Counted from the stretch's first letter, positions 34,428-43,624 are shown. The stretch is DNA of 64,000 nt from Allokutzneria sp. A3M-2-11 16 (GCF_024213555.1 NZ_JANAVO010000008.1:124001-188000); one strand, 5' to 3'. Notes: a model not told the origin generated them from the letters alone. Translations and numbers: made by a program.

Positions 34428-34535
34428 CCCCGAACGACCCGTTCGGGGCGTTGAGCGCCCTGAACGGGTCGTTCAGGGAATCTAACGCCCTGAACGACCC
34501 GTTCAGGGAATCTAACGCCCCAAACGCGGCGTTCG
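34428..34535. repeat. Modular 30-bp palindromic array (d), three units plus 18-bp terminal unit
   Basis: Units lie at 34428-34457, 34458-34487 and 34488-34517, exactly 30 bp each; the last two differ only in the palindrome centre (CCTGAACGGGTCGTTCAGG versus CCTGAACGACCCGTTCAGG). The terminal unit CCCCAAACGCGGCGTTCG is at 34518-34535. The array sits between the convergent NB-ARC and DUF998 genes and includes the DUF998 stop codon (34512-34514). Confidence 0.85.
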
Positions 34536-35117
34536 CGTGAGTATCACGATCGTGAGCACGAGGGAGGCGTCGGTGGCCACGAGCTGGGCTCGTTGCACCA
34601 ATCCGACCCACGGGCCGCCGACCAGCAGTGCTGACAGCAGTCCGGACAAGGCCAACACCGCGAAGCACGTCCACAGAACGAAACGTCCTTGTGGGCCGAG
34701 GGTTTCGCGCAGGACGAGCAGGCCGATCACGGCGGTGAAGATCCCGCAGAACACCAGCACGCTCGACGCCTGGTGGATCTCGTGGGACAGCGACACGGTG
34801 TTGTCGATCTCCCGCTGGCGGCACGCGCGGTCGATGCTCGGCGCGCAGTCCATGGGCACGAGCGCGTCCAGTACCGTCACCCCGCCGAACACCGCGAGCC
34901 CGATGCCGACGAGCTTGTCGCGCAAGGAAAAAGCGGCGGCGACGAAGAGCGTGCCCGCGATGACGTCGGTGGTGCGGAACAGGAAGCGGTACGGCTGGTC
35001 GCTCGCCATGTGCTCGGAAACGTAGCTGTGCAACAGACTCAGATCGGTGGGCAGCACGAACTCCAGCAGCCACGCCGAATACACGAGCGTGCCGAGCAGC
35101 AACAACCAGCGCGTCAT
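34512..35117 (-). CDS. DUF998 family multi-span membrane protein
   Basis: The protein has 201 residues with six predicted membrane helices (LLLLGTLVYSAWLLEFVLP, IAGTLFVAAAFSL and others). It matches the DUF998 pattern, including the external MDCAPSIDRACR segment with paired Cys. Its ATG overlaps the lysX stop by 4 nt (ATGA), so it is translationally coupled to lysX and may act in the same membrane-lipid process. The last eight codons and the stop come from the 30-bp palindromic array. Confidence 0.82.
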   Translation of the reverse strand: MTRWLLLLGTLVYSAWLLEFVLPTDLSLLHSYVSEHMASDQPYRFLFRTTDVIAGTLFVAAAFSLRDKLVGIGLAVFGGVTVLDALVPMDCAPSIDRACRQREIDNTVSLSHEIHQASSVLVFCGIFTAVIGLLVLRETLGPQGRFVLWTCFAVLALSGLLSALLVGGPWVGLVQRAQLVATDASLVLTIVILTRTPRLGR

Positions 35118-38100
35118 ACCGACGAGCCCTCGGGGCGCACGAACGGGAACAGCACACTCTGCCGGATCGTGCCGCCGCACAGCATCATCAGCAGCCGGTC
35201 CACGCCGAGGCCGAGCCCGCCGGTCGGCGGCATGCCGTACTCCAGCGCCCGCAGGAAGTCCTCGTCCAGCTCCATCGCCTCGACGTCACCGCTGGCCGCC
35301 TTCATCGACTGGGACAGCAGCCGCTCGCGCTGCTCCACCGGATCGGTCAGCTCGGAGTAGGCGGTGGCGATCTCCGCGCCGAACGCGATCAGGTCCCACC
35401 GCTCGGCCAGCCTCGGGTCCTCGCGGTGCTGGCGGGTCAGCGGGGACACGTCGGTGGGGTAGTCGCGGTAGAAGGTCGGCCGCATGGTCTGCCCCTCGAC
35501 CAGGTGCTCGAACGCCTCCACCACGTACTTGCCGCGGCTCCACCCGTCCTGGAACGGCACCCCGGCGGCGTCGAAGTACTTGCGCAGGTCCTCCAGCGAC
35601 GTGTCCGGGGTGATCTCCTCGCCGAGCCGCTCCGCCAACGCCTCGTGCACGCCGACGACCGGCCACTCGCCGCTGATGTCGTGCTCGGTGACCGTGCCGT
35701 CCGGGTCGACGTGCCGCGCCACCTGAGCGCCGTGCGCCGCGACCGCCGCCTCCTGGATCAGCTCGCGGACGGTGTGCAGCATGGTGTTGTAGTCGGCGTA
35801 GGACTGGTACGCCTCCAGCATCGTGAACTCGGGGTTGTGCGTGGCGTCCGCGCCCTCGTTGCGGAAGTTGCGGTTCAGCTCGAAGACCCGGTCCACCCCG
35901 GCGACGCAGAGCCGCTTCAGGTACAGCTCCGGGGCGATCCGCAGGTACATCCGCATGTCGTAGGCGTTGATGTGGGTGATGAACGGCCGCGCGGTCGCCC
36001 CGCCGTGCACGGCCTGCAACATCGGCGTCTCGACTTCGAGGAAACCCCTGGAGTGCAAGGACTCCCGTAGCGTCCTGACCACTGTGGACCGTGCGCGCAG
36101 CATGGTCCGCGACTCCGCGTTGACCACCAGGTCCAGGTACCGCCTGCGCACCCGCGCCTCGGCGTCGGCGAGCCCCTTGCGCTTGTCCGGCAAGGGGTGC
36201 AGGCACTTCGCGGTGATCATCCACTCGGTAACCGAGACCGACAGCTCGCCGCGCTTGGAGGTGATCACCTCGCCCTCGACGCCGACCTGGTCGCCGAGGT
36301 CGATCGCGGCCTTCCACGCCGTCAGCCGCTCCCGGCCGAGCTGGTCCTCGGAGAGCATCAGCTGCAGCTCGCCGGTGAAGTCGCGCAGCACCGCGAAGCA
36401 CAGCCTGCCGACCTCGCGTTTGGCCACGACCCGGCCCGCGACGCTGACCCGGGTGCCCGTCCTGGTGTCCGGCGGCAGCTCACCCGCCGCCTCGCGCGCC
36501 TCGCTGAGCGAGCAGCCGCGGGTGAAACCGACGGGGTAGGCGTCGACGCCCTCCGCGCGCAGCCGGTCGAGCTTGTCCCGCCGCACCCGCACCTGTTCCG
36601 GCAAGCGCCGCAAGGCTTTCGGCGAACGCACGCGGTCCTCGATCGCGTGGACCTGCCGCACGAACTCCTCGGCCACCTCGGGTGTGAGCAGCTCCCGCCG
36701 CGCCGCGCTCGGCCGCAGCAACGCGCGCCTGCTCGGCACGAATCCCTCGGCCACACCGGCGATCAGGCTGACCCGCGCGAGCTGCCGGGTGCTCCGGTAG
36801 CACAGGAAGCGCGGGTCCCACTTCGGCCCGTACTTCGCGTTCGACCGGTACAGCGACTCCAGCTGGAAGAACCGGGACGCGAAGCTCAGCGCCCACCGCC
36901 ACAACCGCAGCACCGGTCCGGCGCCGATGCGCGCGCCCTCCTCGAAGACCGCGCGGAACATCGCGAAGTTCAGCGAGATGTGCTGCACCCCGAGCCGTCC
37001 ACCGGCCTCGACCAGCTCGCAGATCATGAACTCGTTGAGCCCGTTCTCGGCGGTGCGGTCGCGGCGCATGAGGTCCATCGACAGACCCGTGCGGCCCCAC
37101 GGCACGAACGAGAGCAGCCCGCGCAGCGTGTCGTCGGCGTCGTAGGCCTCGACCATCACGCAGCGCGCGTCGGAGGGATCGCCGAGCCTGCCGAGCGCCA
37201 TCGAGAAGCCGCGTTCGGTCGCCTCCCCGCGCCACGCCCGCGCCGCCGCGATCAGCTGGTCCATCTCCTCGTCCGGGATCTCGCCGTGCCTGCGCACCCG
37301 CGAGCGGTACCCGGCGCGCTCGACCCGGCTGACCGCCTGCCGCACGCCCCGGCGCTCCCGGCCGGTGAGGGTGAAGTCGCGGACGTCGAGGATCGCCTCG
37401 TCACCGATCTCCAGTGCTTTCAGCCCGGCCTCGGTGTAGGCGTGCGCGCCCTCCTCGCTCGCGCCGAGCACACCGGGCACCCAGCCGTAGCTGTAGGCCT
37501 CGGCCAGCCACGCGCCGATCGCGGCGGGCCACGCGTCCTCGTCGCCGATCGGGTCGCCACTGGCCAGGCAGGTGCCGCCGATGACGCGGTAGGTCACCGC
37601 GGCGCGGCCGGAGGGGGCGAACACCACGGACTTGTCCCTGCGGGTGGCGAAGTAGCCCAGCGAGTCGCCGTCGCCGTGCTCGGCCAGCAGCTCCCGCAGC
37701 GCCAGCTCCTCCTCCTGGGAGAGCATCCGCTTGCTGCGCGCCGACCGGAAGAACCGGGCCAGCGCGTAGGCGCCGACCAGGGTGCCGCCGAGGTCCAGCA
37801 GGAAGGTCAGCCACGAGCTGGCCGCCTGGTCGATGCCGATCTGGTCGATCGGGATCCAGTTGCCGGTGACCTGGCTGAAGGACCAGAGCAGCTGCTCCAG
37901 CGTGCCCGCCGGGGTGCTCGCCGAGAACGGCGCCAGACCCCAGCCGATCAGCGTCATCAGCACCATGCCGATGGCCAGCGAGCCCAGCGCCCGCCACCCC
38001 GCGCCCTCGTTGAGCCGGGCCGGGAACGCGGGCCGCAGGATCAGCAGCACCACGATCAGCCCGATGCCGACGAGGTTCGCCATCACCAGGTCCCACAGGG

Positions 38101-38566
38101 TGTCCGAGACGGCCAGCTCGCGCAGGTCGTCCTCGGACACCGTGGTGTCGCCGACGGCCAGCAGGTACAGCCAGATCAGCGCCACGATCGCGTTGTAGAC
38201 CACGACGTAGAGCACCTGGAACAGCACCAGCACCCACAGCGCCGCCCGCTTGCGCCTGCGCAGCGCGGCACCGAGCACCGCGAGCACCAGGACCATGAAG
38301 ATGTTGCTGTCCACCGGGAGACCGGTGTAGTCGAAGACCGTCCGGATGGCGTCGGAGAAGTCGGCGTAGTCGTCGCCGAGCAGCACGAGCACCAGCGAGC
38401 AGAGCGCGCCCAGCTCCACGACCGTGGCCACGATCGCCGCCGCGCTGTGCTTCCACGCGGGCACCTCGTGGCGCCGCGGGCGGCTGCCGCGTTTCGGCTT
38501 CCCGGCGGTATCAGCGGCGGTATTGGTGGCCGTCCGATTCCCGGCGTCGGCGGAATTACTGCCCAT
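35114..38566 (-). CDS. lysX: Bifunctional lysylphosphatidylglycerol synthetase / lysine--tRNA ligase
   Basis: The protein has 1150 residues. Residues about 45-290 are membrane helices of the MprF type; about 290-610 form the DUF2156 lysyl-transfer domain (VTYRVIGGTCLASGDPIGDE, SFVPWGRTGLSMDLMRRD). From about 650 on there is a complete class II LysRS: OB fold, motif 2 FRNEGADATHNPEFTMLEAY and motif 3 GLGLGVDRLLMML. It makes Lys-tRNA and transfers lysine to phosphatidylglycerol, reducing membrane charge and giving resistance to cationic peptides (known for mycobacterial LysX). ATG 38566 has GGAGAAG upstream; a GTG at 38590 would add eight residues. Confidence 0.95.
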   Translation of the reverse strand: MGSNSADAGNRTATNTAADTAGKPKRGSRPRRHEVPAWKHSAAAIVATVVELGALCSLVLVLLGDDYADFSDAIRTVFDYTGLPVDSNIFMVLVLAVLGAALRRRKRAALWVLVLFQVLYVVVYNAIVALIWLYLLAVGDTTVSEDDLRELAVSDTLWDLVMANLVGIGLIVVLLILRPAFPARLNEGAGWRALGSLAIGMVLMTLIGWGLAPFSASTPAGTLEQLLWSFSQVTGNWIPIDQIGIDQAASSWLTFLLDLGGTLVGAYALARFFRSARSKRMLSQEEELALRELLAEHGDGDSLGYFATRRDKSVVFAPSGRAAVTYRVIGGTCLASGDPIGDEDAWPAAIGAWLAEAYSYGWVPGVLGASEEGAHAYTEAGLKALEIGDEAILDVRDFTLTGRERRGVRQAVSRVERAGYRSRVRRHGEIPDEEMDQLIAAARAWRGEATERGFSMALGRLGDPSDARCVMVEAYDADDTLRGLLSFVPWGRTGLSMDLMRRDRTAENGLNEFMICELVEAGGRLGVQHISLNFAMFRAVFEEGARIGAGPVLRLWRWALSFASRFFQLESLYRSNAKYGPKWDPRFLCYRSTRQLARVSLIAGVAEGFVPSRRALLRPSAARRELLTPEVAEEFVRQVHAIEDRVRSPKALRRLPEQVRVRRDKLDRLRAEGVDAYPVGFTRGCSLSEAREAAGELPPDTRTGTRVSVAGRVVAKREVGRLCFAVLRDFTGELQLMLSEDQLGRERLTAWKAAIDLGDQVGVEGEVITSKRGELSVSVTEWMITAKCLHPLPDKRKGLADAEARVRRRYLDLVVNAESRTMLRARSTVVRTLRESLHSRGFLEVETPMLQAVHGGATARPFITHINAYDMRMYLRIAPELYLKRLCVAGVDRVFELNRNFRNEGADATHNPEFTMLEAYQSYADYNTMLHTVRELIQEAAVAAHGAQVARHVDPDGTVTEHDISGEWPVVGVHEALAERLGEEITPDTSLEDLRKYFDAAGVPFQDGWSRGKYVVEAFEHLVEGQTMRPTFYRDYPTDVSPLTRQHREDPRLAERWDLIAFGAEIATAYSELTDPVEQRERLLSQSMKAASGDVEAMELDEDFLRALEYGMPPTGGLGLGVDRLLMMLCGGTIRQSVLFPFVRPEGSSV

Positions 38567-38619
38567 GTTCCGACTTCTCCAGCTCGTCACGCGGTCACCT
38601 TCTGGGCGAGACTAGCCGA

Positions 38620-39477
38620 ATGGGAAGCAGCGCCCCCGCACATTCCGAGGATCTCCGTGCCGTCCACGTCGAGGTCACCGGGGAGCCGGTGCGCGCGGTG
38701 GTCGCGCTGTGCTCCGGGCTCGGCGGGCTCGCGTCGGACTGGCGCCCGGTGACGCGGTTGCTGGAGCCGGGCATCGCCGGTGTCGCGTTCGAGCTCACCC
38801 CGGGCGGCCGTCCGCTCGCCGAGTGCGTCGCCGCGGTGGAGGACATCCGCCTCCGCTACTCCGCCGGGCTGCCGTTTGTGCTGGTAGGGCACTCGATGGC
38901 GGGGATGACGGTCGAGGCCTACGCCCGGACGCACCCGACGCTGCTCGCCGGTGCCGTGCTGGTCGACCCGAGCCCGGAACCGCCCGGCAGCACGGCCGTC
39001 GATGACCCGTTGACCAAGGCGGTGCGCGTGCTGCTGCGGCGGGGCGCGGTGCCCCCGGGGCTGGCTCGGCGGCTGGGCCCGGCGCTGCGTTCGCTGATGA
39101 TGACTTTCGGCACCCTCTCGGAGCCCGATCCCGACCCGGTGGCCACGCGCGCCCGTTTTGCCGATTCCGGCCTCCTTACCGAAATCCTCGCCGAGTTCGC
39201 CAGCTATCCCGACCGGATTCGGGAACTGGAAAAGATGCGTGCGAGATCAAGGACCGTGCCCCCGATTCCGTGGACAGTCCTCACCGCCGCCTCGGCCATG
39301 GGCGGAGGCCGGTCCGCGGCCCGGTTGCTCGCCGCGCACGCCGATCTCGCGGCGGTGAGCCCGATCGGTGGGCACGAGATCGTCGGCGGGGCGGGACACC
39401 TGCTCGGCGTCGACCGCCCCGATGTGGTGGCCTCCGCCGTGCGCGAGGTCGTCCGCGCTCGCATGATGCTCGCGTGA
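38620..39477 (+). CDS. Alpha/beta hydrolase
   Basis: The protein has 285 residues. The nucleophile elbow is GHSMAG (near residue 90), with LVDPSPEPPG as the strand-6 acid region and GAGHLLGVDRPD supplying the catalytic His. It is divergent from lysX across a 53-bp gap, so the two promoters must nearly overlap. The following gene overlaps its stop by 4 nt (GTGA). The substrate is unknown; an ester or lactone is usual for the family. Confidence 0.82.
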   Translation: MGSSAPAHSEDLRAVHVEVTGEPVRAVVALCSGLGGLASDWRPVTRLLEPGIAGVAFELTPGGRPLAECVAAVEDIRLRYSAGLPFVLVGHSMAGMTVEAYARTHPTLLAGAVLVDPSPEPPGSTAVDDPLTKAVRVLLRRGAVPPGLARRLGPALRSLMMTFGTLSEPDPDPVATRARFADSGLLTEILAEFASYPDRIRELEKMRARSRTVPPIPWTVLTAASAMGGGRSAARLLAAHADLAAVSPIGGHEIVGGAGHLLGVDRPDVVASAVREVVRARMMLA

Positions 39478-40433
39478 CATTCTTCCGCCGCCGTTCAGCG
39501 GCCCCCGCGGGCGTGATCGTCAACGATCCCGCCCTGGACGACGAAGGGCTCCGCGTGGCGCGGGACCACGCCAACCGGGGCGACTGGCACCCGGCGGAGG
39601 AGCTGCTCCGCGACGCCGGTGACGACTGGGACCGCAGGGGGCACGCGATCGACGTGCTCGCCCAGGCCACCGTCGCCGACGCCGGGTGGGCGGACCGGTG
39701 GTGCGCCGAACGCCCGGCCGACGCGGGCGCGGCCGCCGTGCGCGGCTGGGGCGAGGTGCACCGCGCGTGGGCGGTGCGCGGCGCGGACTGGGCGGACAAC
39801 ACCGGCGACGAGGCGTTCCAGGGCTTCTTCGAGCGGCTGACCCTGGCGCGTGGCCTGTGCGAGCGGGCGATCGAGCTCGGGCAGGACGACCCGACGCCGT
39901 GGGCGGCGATGCTCTGGCTGGCGATCGGCCAGGACGAGCGGCCCGACGAGTTCCACCGCCGCTGGAATGAGCTCGCCGCGCGCGACCCGCACAACCGCCT
40001 CGGGCACATCGCCGCGCTCCAGTACCTCGCCGAGAAGTGGCACGGCTCGCACGAGCAGATGTACGCCTTCGCGCGGAAGGCGACGGCGCCGTGGGCCGCG
40101 GTGCTGCCCTTGCAGGCGCACATCGAGTACGTCCTCATCGAAGAGGGCAAGGGGTTCAAGCACGCCTACAAGGTCGCGGACTTCTGGAAGGACTCGCCCG
40201 AGGCGAAGGCGGACCTGGACACCGCGCTCACCTGGCTCAGCGGTCCGGAACCCGGGCACGCCATGGCACTGCACGACCTCACCGTGGTCGGTTACGCCCT
40301 AGCCCAGGCCGAGCGGTGGCCCGAGGCGCGGGAGTTGTTCTCCCGCATAGGAAACCGGGCCTACGAGTACCCGTGGTACTACAAGGGCGACCCGCTCAAG
40401 GCGTTCACCAAGGCGCTGCGGAAGGCCTACTGA
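39474..40433 (+). CDS. Conserved hypothetical protein with TPR-like helical repeats
   Basis: The protein has 319 residues starting at GTG 39474 in a GTGA overlap with the hydrolase. It is rich in Trp and in helix pairs resembling degenerate TPRs (GDWHPAEELLRDAGDDWDRR, AERWPEARELFSRIGN). No signal or membrane helix is seen. I recall similar proteins in Streptomyces of unknown role. Coupling to the hydrolase suggests a joint function. The 3' end overlaps the convergent TetR gene by 7 nt. Confidence 0.7.
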   Translation: MTFFRRRSAAPAGVIVNDPALDDEGLRVARDHANRGDWHPAEELLRDAGDDWDRRGHAIDVLAQATVADAGWADRWCAERPADAGAAAVRGWGEVHRAWAVRGADWADNTGDEAFQGFFERLTLARGLCERAIELGQDDPTPWAAMLWLAIGQDERPDEFHRRWNELAARDPHNRLGHIAALQYLAEKWHGSHEQMYAFARKATAPWAAVLPLQAHIEYVLIEEGKGFKHAYKVADFWKDSPEAKADLDTALTWLSGPEPGHAMALHDLTVVGYALAQAERWPEARELFSRIGNRAYEYPWYYKGDPLKAFTKALRKAY

Positions 40434-40960
40434 GTGAGGGCAGCGTAGGCGGCGTCGACGGCCACCTCGCGCAGCTCTTCCCTGGGCACGTGCGGGAACT
40501 GGATGGTGCAGTCCTGCAACCCGCCGAGCGCCACCACCGCCCTCGCCGACTGGGCCAGGGTCGGCGTCGGCGGGAACAGCAGCTCCGCCAGCCGCTGCCG
40601 CCAGTTCAGCACGATCTCGATCAGGCCGAGCTCGGAGAGCGTGGTCAGCTCCGTCAGCACGAGCACGATCAGGTCGCGGTGCTCGAAGTGGAAGTCGAAG
40701 TACCCCTCCAGCAGCGCGCGCTGGTCGACCTCGGCCAGCTTCTCCTGCCGCAGCAGGAACGCCTCGCCGTCCTCGATCAGCGGCAGCACGATGCTGCGCA
40801 CCAGCTCCTCGCGCGAGGCGAAGTGGTAGTACAGCGCGGGTTTGGTGATGCCCAGCTCGGCGGCGATGGCCTGGAGGCTGGTCTTCTGCACGCCGTGCCT
40901 GCGGAAGAGATCGCGCGCGACCGCCTGGATGCGCTGTCTGGTGTCCGAAGCCCTCGCCAC
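40427..40960 (-). CDS. TetR/AcrR family repressor
   Basis: The protein has 177 residues starting at GTG 40960 with TACGCT 6 nt upstream (leaderless). The HTH spans about residues 8-52 (FRRHGVQKTSLQAIAAELGI then TKPALYYHFASREELV). The effector domain is short. The most likely targets are the twin TTACTNACCG-type operators at 41284-41336, in front of the FAD monooxygenase. The regulator and that gene are divergent, separated by a decayed reading frame. Confidence 0.87.
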   Translation of the reverse strand: MARASDTRQRIQAVARDLFRRHGVQKTSLQAIAAELGITKPALYYHFASREELVRSIVLPLIEDGEAFLLRQEKLAEVDQRALLEGYFDFHFEHRDLIVLVLTELTTLSELGLIEIVLNWRQRLAELLFPPTPTLAQSARAVVALGGLQDCTIQFPHVPREELREVAVDAAYAALTQ

Positions 40961-40985
40961 CCGCCAAGCGTACTTTCGCCCCGCC

Positions 40986-41281
40986 TCACCGCCGGACCGG
41001 CGCCAGGACGCGGGCGTCGTCGCGCTTCTTCAGGACCGGCGAACCGAGGTCGCGGAGGCAGGCCGAGCTCTCGCGGCGGATGCCGAACAGCGCCGCCGTG
41101 AACGGGACGATGACGATGTCCGCCGAGTCGAGGAACGGGCGCCGGGCTCCGCCGCGGGACGTCCGCTGGAGATGAGGTCGCGGACTGCGAGCACGTCCGG
41201 GAGGTCGTCCAGCACGAGCGGTGGCTCGCGCTGCCTGACGCCGGCCGTGATCCCGCTGATCGGTTCGGACGCCCTCGACGT
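40986..41281 (-). pseudogene. Decayed hypothetical gene between the TetR and monooxygenase genes
   Basis: On the minus strand protein-like sequence is split between two frames. The 5' part (from about 41281) reads EPISGITAGVRQREPPLVLD and on to LAVRDLISSGRPAAEPG without an upstream start codon. Near 41135-41160 the sense switches frame to PFLDSADIVIVPFTAALFGI, ending KKRDDARVLAPVRR and TGA at 40986-40988. A one-base shift would join them. No family is recognised. This accounts for most of the 386-bp gap. Confidence 0.4.
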
Positions 41282-41283
41282 GT

Positions 41284-41336
41284 TTACTTAACGGTCGGTA
41301 AGTGGCAGCATGACGGCTTACTGACCGTTAAGTAAG
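41284..41336 (+). promoter_or_regulatory. Twin TetR operators upstream of the FAD monooxygenase
   Basis: O1 is TTACTTAACGGTCGGTAAG (41284-41302). O2 is CTTACTGACCGTTAAGTAAG (41317-41336). O1 equals the reverse complement of O2 with one mismatch; each has TTAC/GTAA outer arms, and together they form a larger inverted repeat. O2 abuts the AAGGAGG ribosome binding site of the ATG at 41347, so bound repressor would block transcription. Binding by the TetR at 40427-40960 is inference. Confidence 0.7.
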
Positions 41337-41346
41337 GAGGGCTCCG

Positions 41347-42552
41347 ATGCGGGTGCTGATCTCCGGGGCGAGCATCGCCGGGCCGGTGCTGGCGCACTGG
41401 TTGACCAGGTTCGGGTTCGAGGTGACTGTGGTGGAGCGCGCGCCCGCGCTGCGCAAGACCGGCGGCCACGCGGTCGACCTGTTCCGCCCGGCCATGGACA
41501 TCTCGGAGCGGATGGGCGTGCTGCCGTCGATCGAGGAGCGCGCGACCGGCACGCAGTGGATGACGGTGCACCGCGAAGGCGTCCGGCGGCCGACGTCCAT
41601 CGATCTCGGCAAGCTCTTCGGCGCCATGTCGGACCGGCACGTCGAGATCATGCGAGACGACCTGAGCGAGATCTACTACGACGCGAGCCGCGCCGACGCG
41701 GAGTACGTCTTCGGCGACTCGATCACCGCGATCGCCGACGACGGCGAAGTGCGCTTCGAGCACGCGCCGCCGCGCCGCTTCGACGTGGTCGTGGGCGCGG
41801 ACGGCCTGCACTCGAACGTGCGGCGGCTCGTCTTCGGCGACGTGCCCGAGGTGCACATCGGCGCCTACCTGGCGGTGGTCTCCGTGCCCAAGGGCCTCGC
41901 CGGGGACGGCGAGTTCCGCGGCCACCTCGGGCGGGGGCGGATGAGCGGGCTCTACGGCGCGCGGCACCTCGACGACGCGAGGGCGATCTTCCTGTTCCAC
42001 AGCCCGCCGCTCGACTACCACCACCGGGACGTGCCGAGGCAGAAAGAGCTTCTGCGCCAAGCGTTCTCGGGCGTGCACCCGGAGGTGGACGGCTGGCTGG
42101 ACGAGCTGGAGCGCACTCCGGCCTTCTACTTCGACTCGATCACCCAGCTGCGCATGGGCGCCTGGTCGCGGGGGCGCGTCACGCTCGTCGGCGACGCCGG
42201 GTACTGCCCCGGGCCCGCGGTCGGCGGGAGCACGAGCCTGGCCGTCCTCGGCGCGTACGTGCTCGCGGGCGAACTCGCCGCGGCGGGCGGTGACCACGAG
42301 CGCGCTTTCGCCGCCTACGAACGCGAAATGGCCGAACTGGTCAGGAAGAGCCGTGTGTTCGCCCTGCGAGCGGCGAAGACGCTGATCCCGAAATCCCGCC
42401 TGGGGATGTGGGGGTTGACCACCGGGGCGCGGATGCTCACGGCGCTGCCCGCGAGCGCGGCACGGGCCATCGCGAAACTGAACACCCAGGGCGTGCGCAT
42501 GCACGACTCGATGGTCGTCAAGGACTACGCGGTAGAACGACAGGCGCGCTGA
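41347..42552 (+). CDS. FAD-dependent monooxygenase (PHBH/TetX-like)
   Basis: The protein has 401 residues with ATG behind AAGGAGG. Flavoprotein hydroxylase motifs: GxGxxG variant LISGASIAGPVLA at residues 4-16, Glu/Arg after VTVVERAP, DG motif VVGADGLHSNVRRLV near 150, and GD motif VTLVGDAGYCPGPAVGGST near 278. The family hydroxylates aromatics or polyketides; some inactivate antibiotics. The TetR operators imply induction by substrate. It is convergent with the MFS gene, overlapping by 35 nt; a regulator-enzyme-exporter group is plausible. Confidence 0.9.
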   Translation: MRVLISGASIAGPVLAHWLTRFGFEVTVVERAPALRKTGGHAVDLFRPAMDISERMGVLPSIEERATGTQWMTVHREGVRRPTSIDLGKLFGAMSDRHVEIMRDDLSEIYYDASRADAEYVFGDSITAIADDGEVRFEHAPPRRFDVVVGADGLHSNVRRLVFGDVPEVHIGAYLAVVSVPKGLAGDGEFRGHLGRGRMSGLYGARHLDDARAIFLFHSPPLDYHHRDVPRQKELLRQAFSGVHPEVDGWLDELERTPAFYFDSITQLRMGAWSRGRVTLVGDAGYCPGPAVGGSTSLAVLGAYVLAGELAAAGGDHERAFAAYEREMAELVRKSRVFALRAAKTLIPKSRLGMWGLTTGARMLTALPASAARAIAKLNTQGVRMHDSMVVKDYAVERQAR

Positions 42553-43624
42553 TCGCGAGCACCACGGCGGGCAGCACGAACGCCGCCCCATGACTGAGGT
42601 GGTAGACCGGGACGAGGGCGGCGGGGGAGAGCGCGCCGCCGAGGAAACGCAGTGACTGCAACACCGACACCGCTCCGCCCCGGTTCCCGCCGTGCGAGGT
42701 CAGCACGAGCGCGTTGAGGCCGACCAGCATCAACTGCGTCGCCGCCCCCGCGAGCGCCCACGCCAGCGCGACCGTCGGCAGCCACGGCAGCAGCCCGGCC
42801 GACACCACGAGCGCACCGCCGACGAACGCGCCCACCAGCACGCACCGCGTAGAGCCGAAGCGGTCGACGGCCCGGCCCGCGGCTCGCGCCGTCAGCAACC
42901 CGCACACGCCGAAGCCGGTCAGCAGCGCGCCCCGGGCTCCCGCGCCCAGCTCGAAAGCGTCGGTCAGCCGCAATGAGACCAAAAAGGACAGTCCGCCGAG
43001 ACAACCCCAGCACACCATCGCGACCAAGCCGGATCGCAGCACCCGTGGCCGCCACGCGCTGCGCAGGCTCGGCCGGGTCGCCGGTTCCCCTTGCGGCACA
43101 CCGAGAACCGCGAGCGCGGCGGAGACGATCGCGACCCCGGCGAAGGCCCAGCGCCACGACAGCTCAGCCGCTAGCCCACCCACCAACGGCGAGAACGTCT
43201 GCCCCGCCGCCTGCAGCGAGGCGAACCACCCGAGCGCCCGGCCGAGCCGCTCCCTCGGGGTGACCGCCGCGACCGCCGACAACAGCAACGGGGTGGTGAA
43301 CGCGTTCGCCGCGCCCTGAAGCGCCCGCCCCGCAAGGAAAAGCGCCTCGGAGTCGGCGAACGCGCAGCACAGCGACGCCGCCGTGTACACCACGTACGCG
43401 AGCACGACGGTGCGCCGGGCACCCCAGCGCTCGCCGTAAGTCCCCGACACCAGCATGAGCGCGGCGAAGGGGATCATGTAGACGGTCAGCGACGCCGAGG
43501 CCGCGCCCGCCGAGACGCCGAACGCCACGCCCAGCTCGGGCAGCATCGCGGTGACCACACCGCCGCCGAAGGGCCCGAGGAACCCGCCCGCGTACAGCCC
43601 GGCCGTCAGCCAGGCCCGCCTCAC
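42518..43624 (-). CDS. MFS transporter (drug/metabolite efflux type)
   Basis: The protein has 368 residues and about 12 helices. Motif A appears as GTYGERWGARRTVV between helices 2 and 3 and motif C-like Gly/Pro pattern in helix 5. It is slightly short for DHA1 transporters. Its GTG start overlaps the PAC2 stop (GTGA), so it is translationally coupled to PAC2, an odd pairing. The C-terminus ends PVVLPRSP. Confidence 0.86.
   Translation of the reverse strand: MRRAWLTAGLYAGGFLGPFGGGVVTAMLPELGVAFGVSAGAASASLTVYMIPFAALMLVSGTYGERWGARRTVVLAYVVYTAASLCCAFADSEALFLAGRALQGAANAFTTPLLLSAVAAVTPRERLGRALGWFASLQAAGQTFSPLVGGLAAELSWRWAFAGVAIVSAALAVLGVPQGEPATRPSLRSAWRPRVLRSGLVAMVCWGCLGGLSFLVSLRLTDAFELGAGARGALLTGFGVCGLLTARAAGRAVDRFGSTRCVLVGAFVGGALVVSAGLLPWLPTVALAWALAGAATQLMLVGLNALVLTSHGGNRGGAVSVLQSLRFLGGALSPAALVPVYHLSHGAAFVLPAVVLAISAPVVLPRSP

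Noticed and set aside
34428-34535. Possible CRISPR array
   Set aside because: The 30-bp periodicity comes from contiguous palindromic units with no unique spacers, and no cas genes are nearby.
41347-43624. Antibiotic biosynthetic gene cluster
   Set aside because: A monooxygenase, MFS transporter and TetR alone are insufficient; no PKS, NRPS, terpene or RiPP core gene is in the window.
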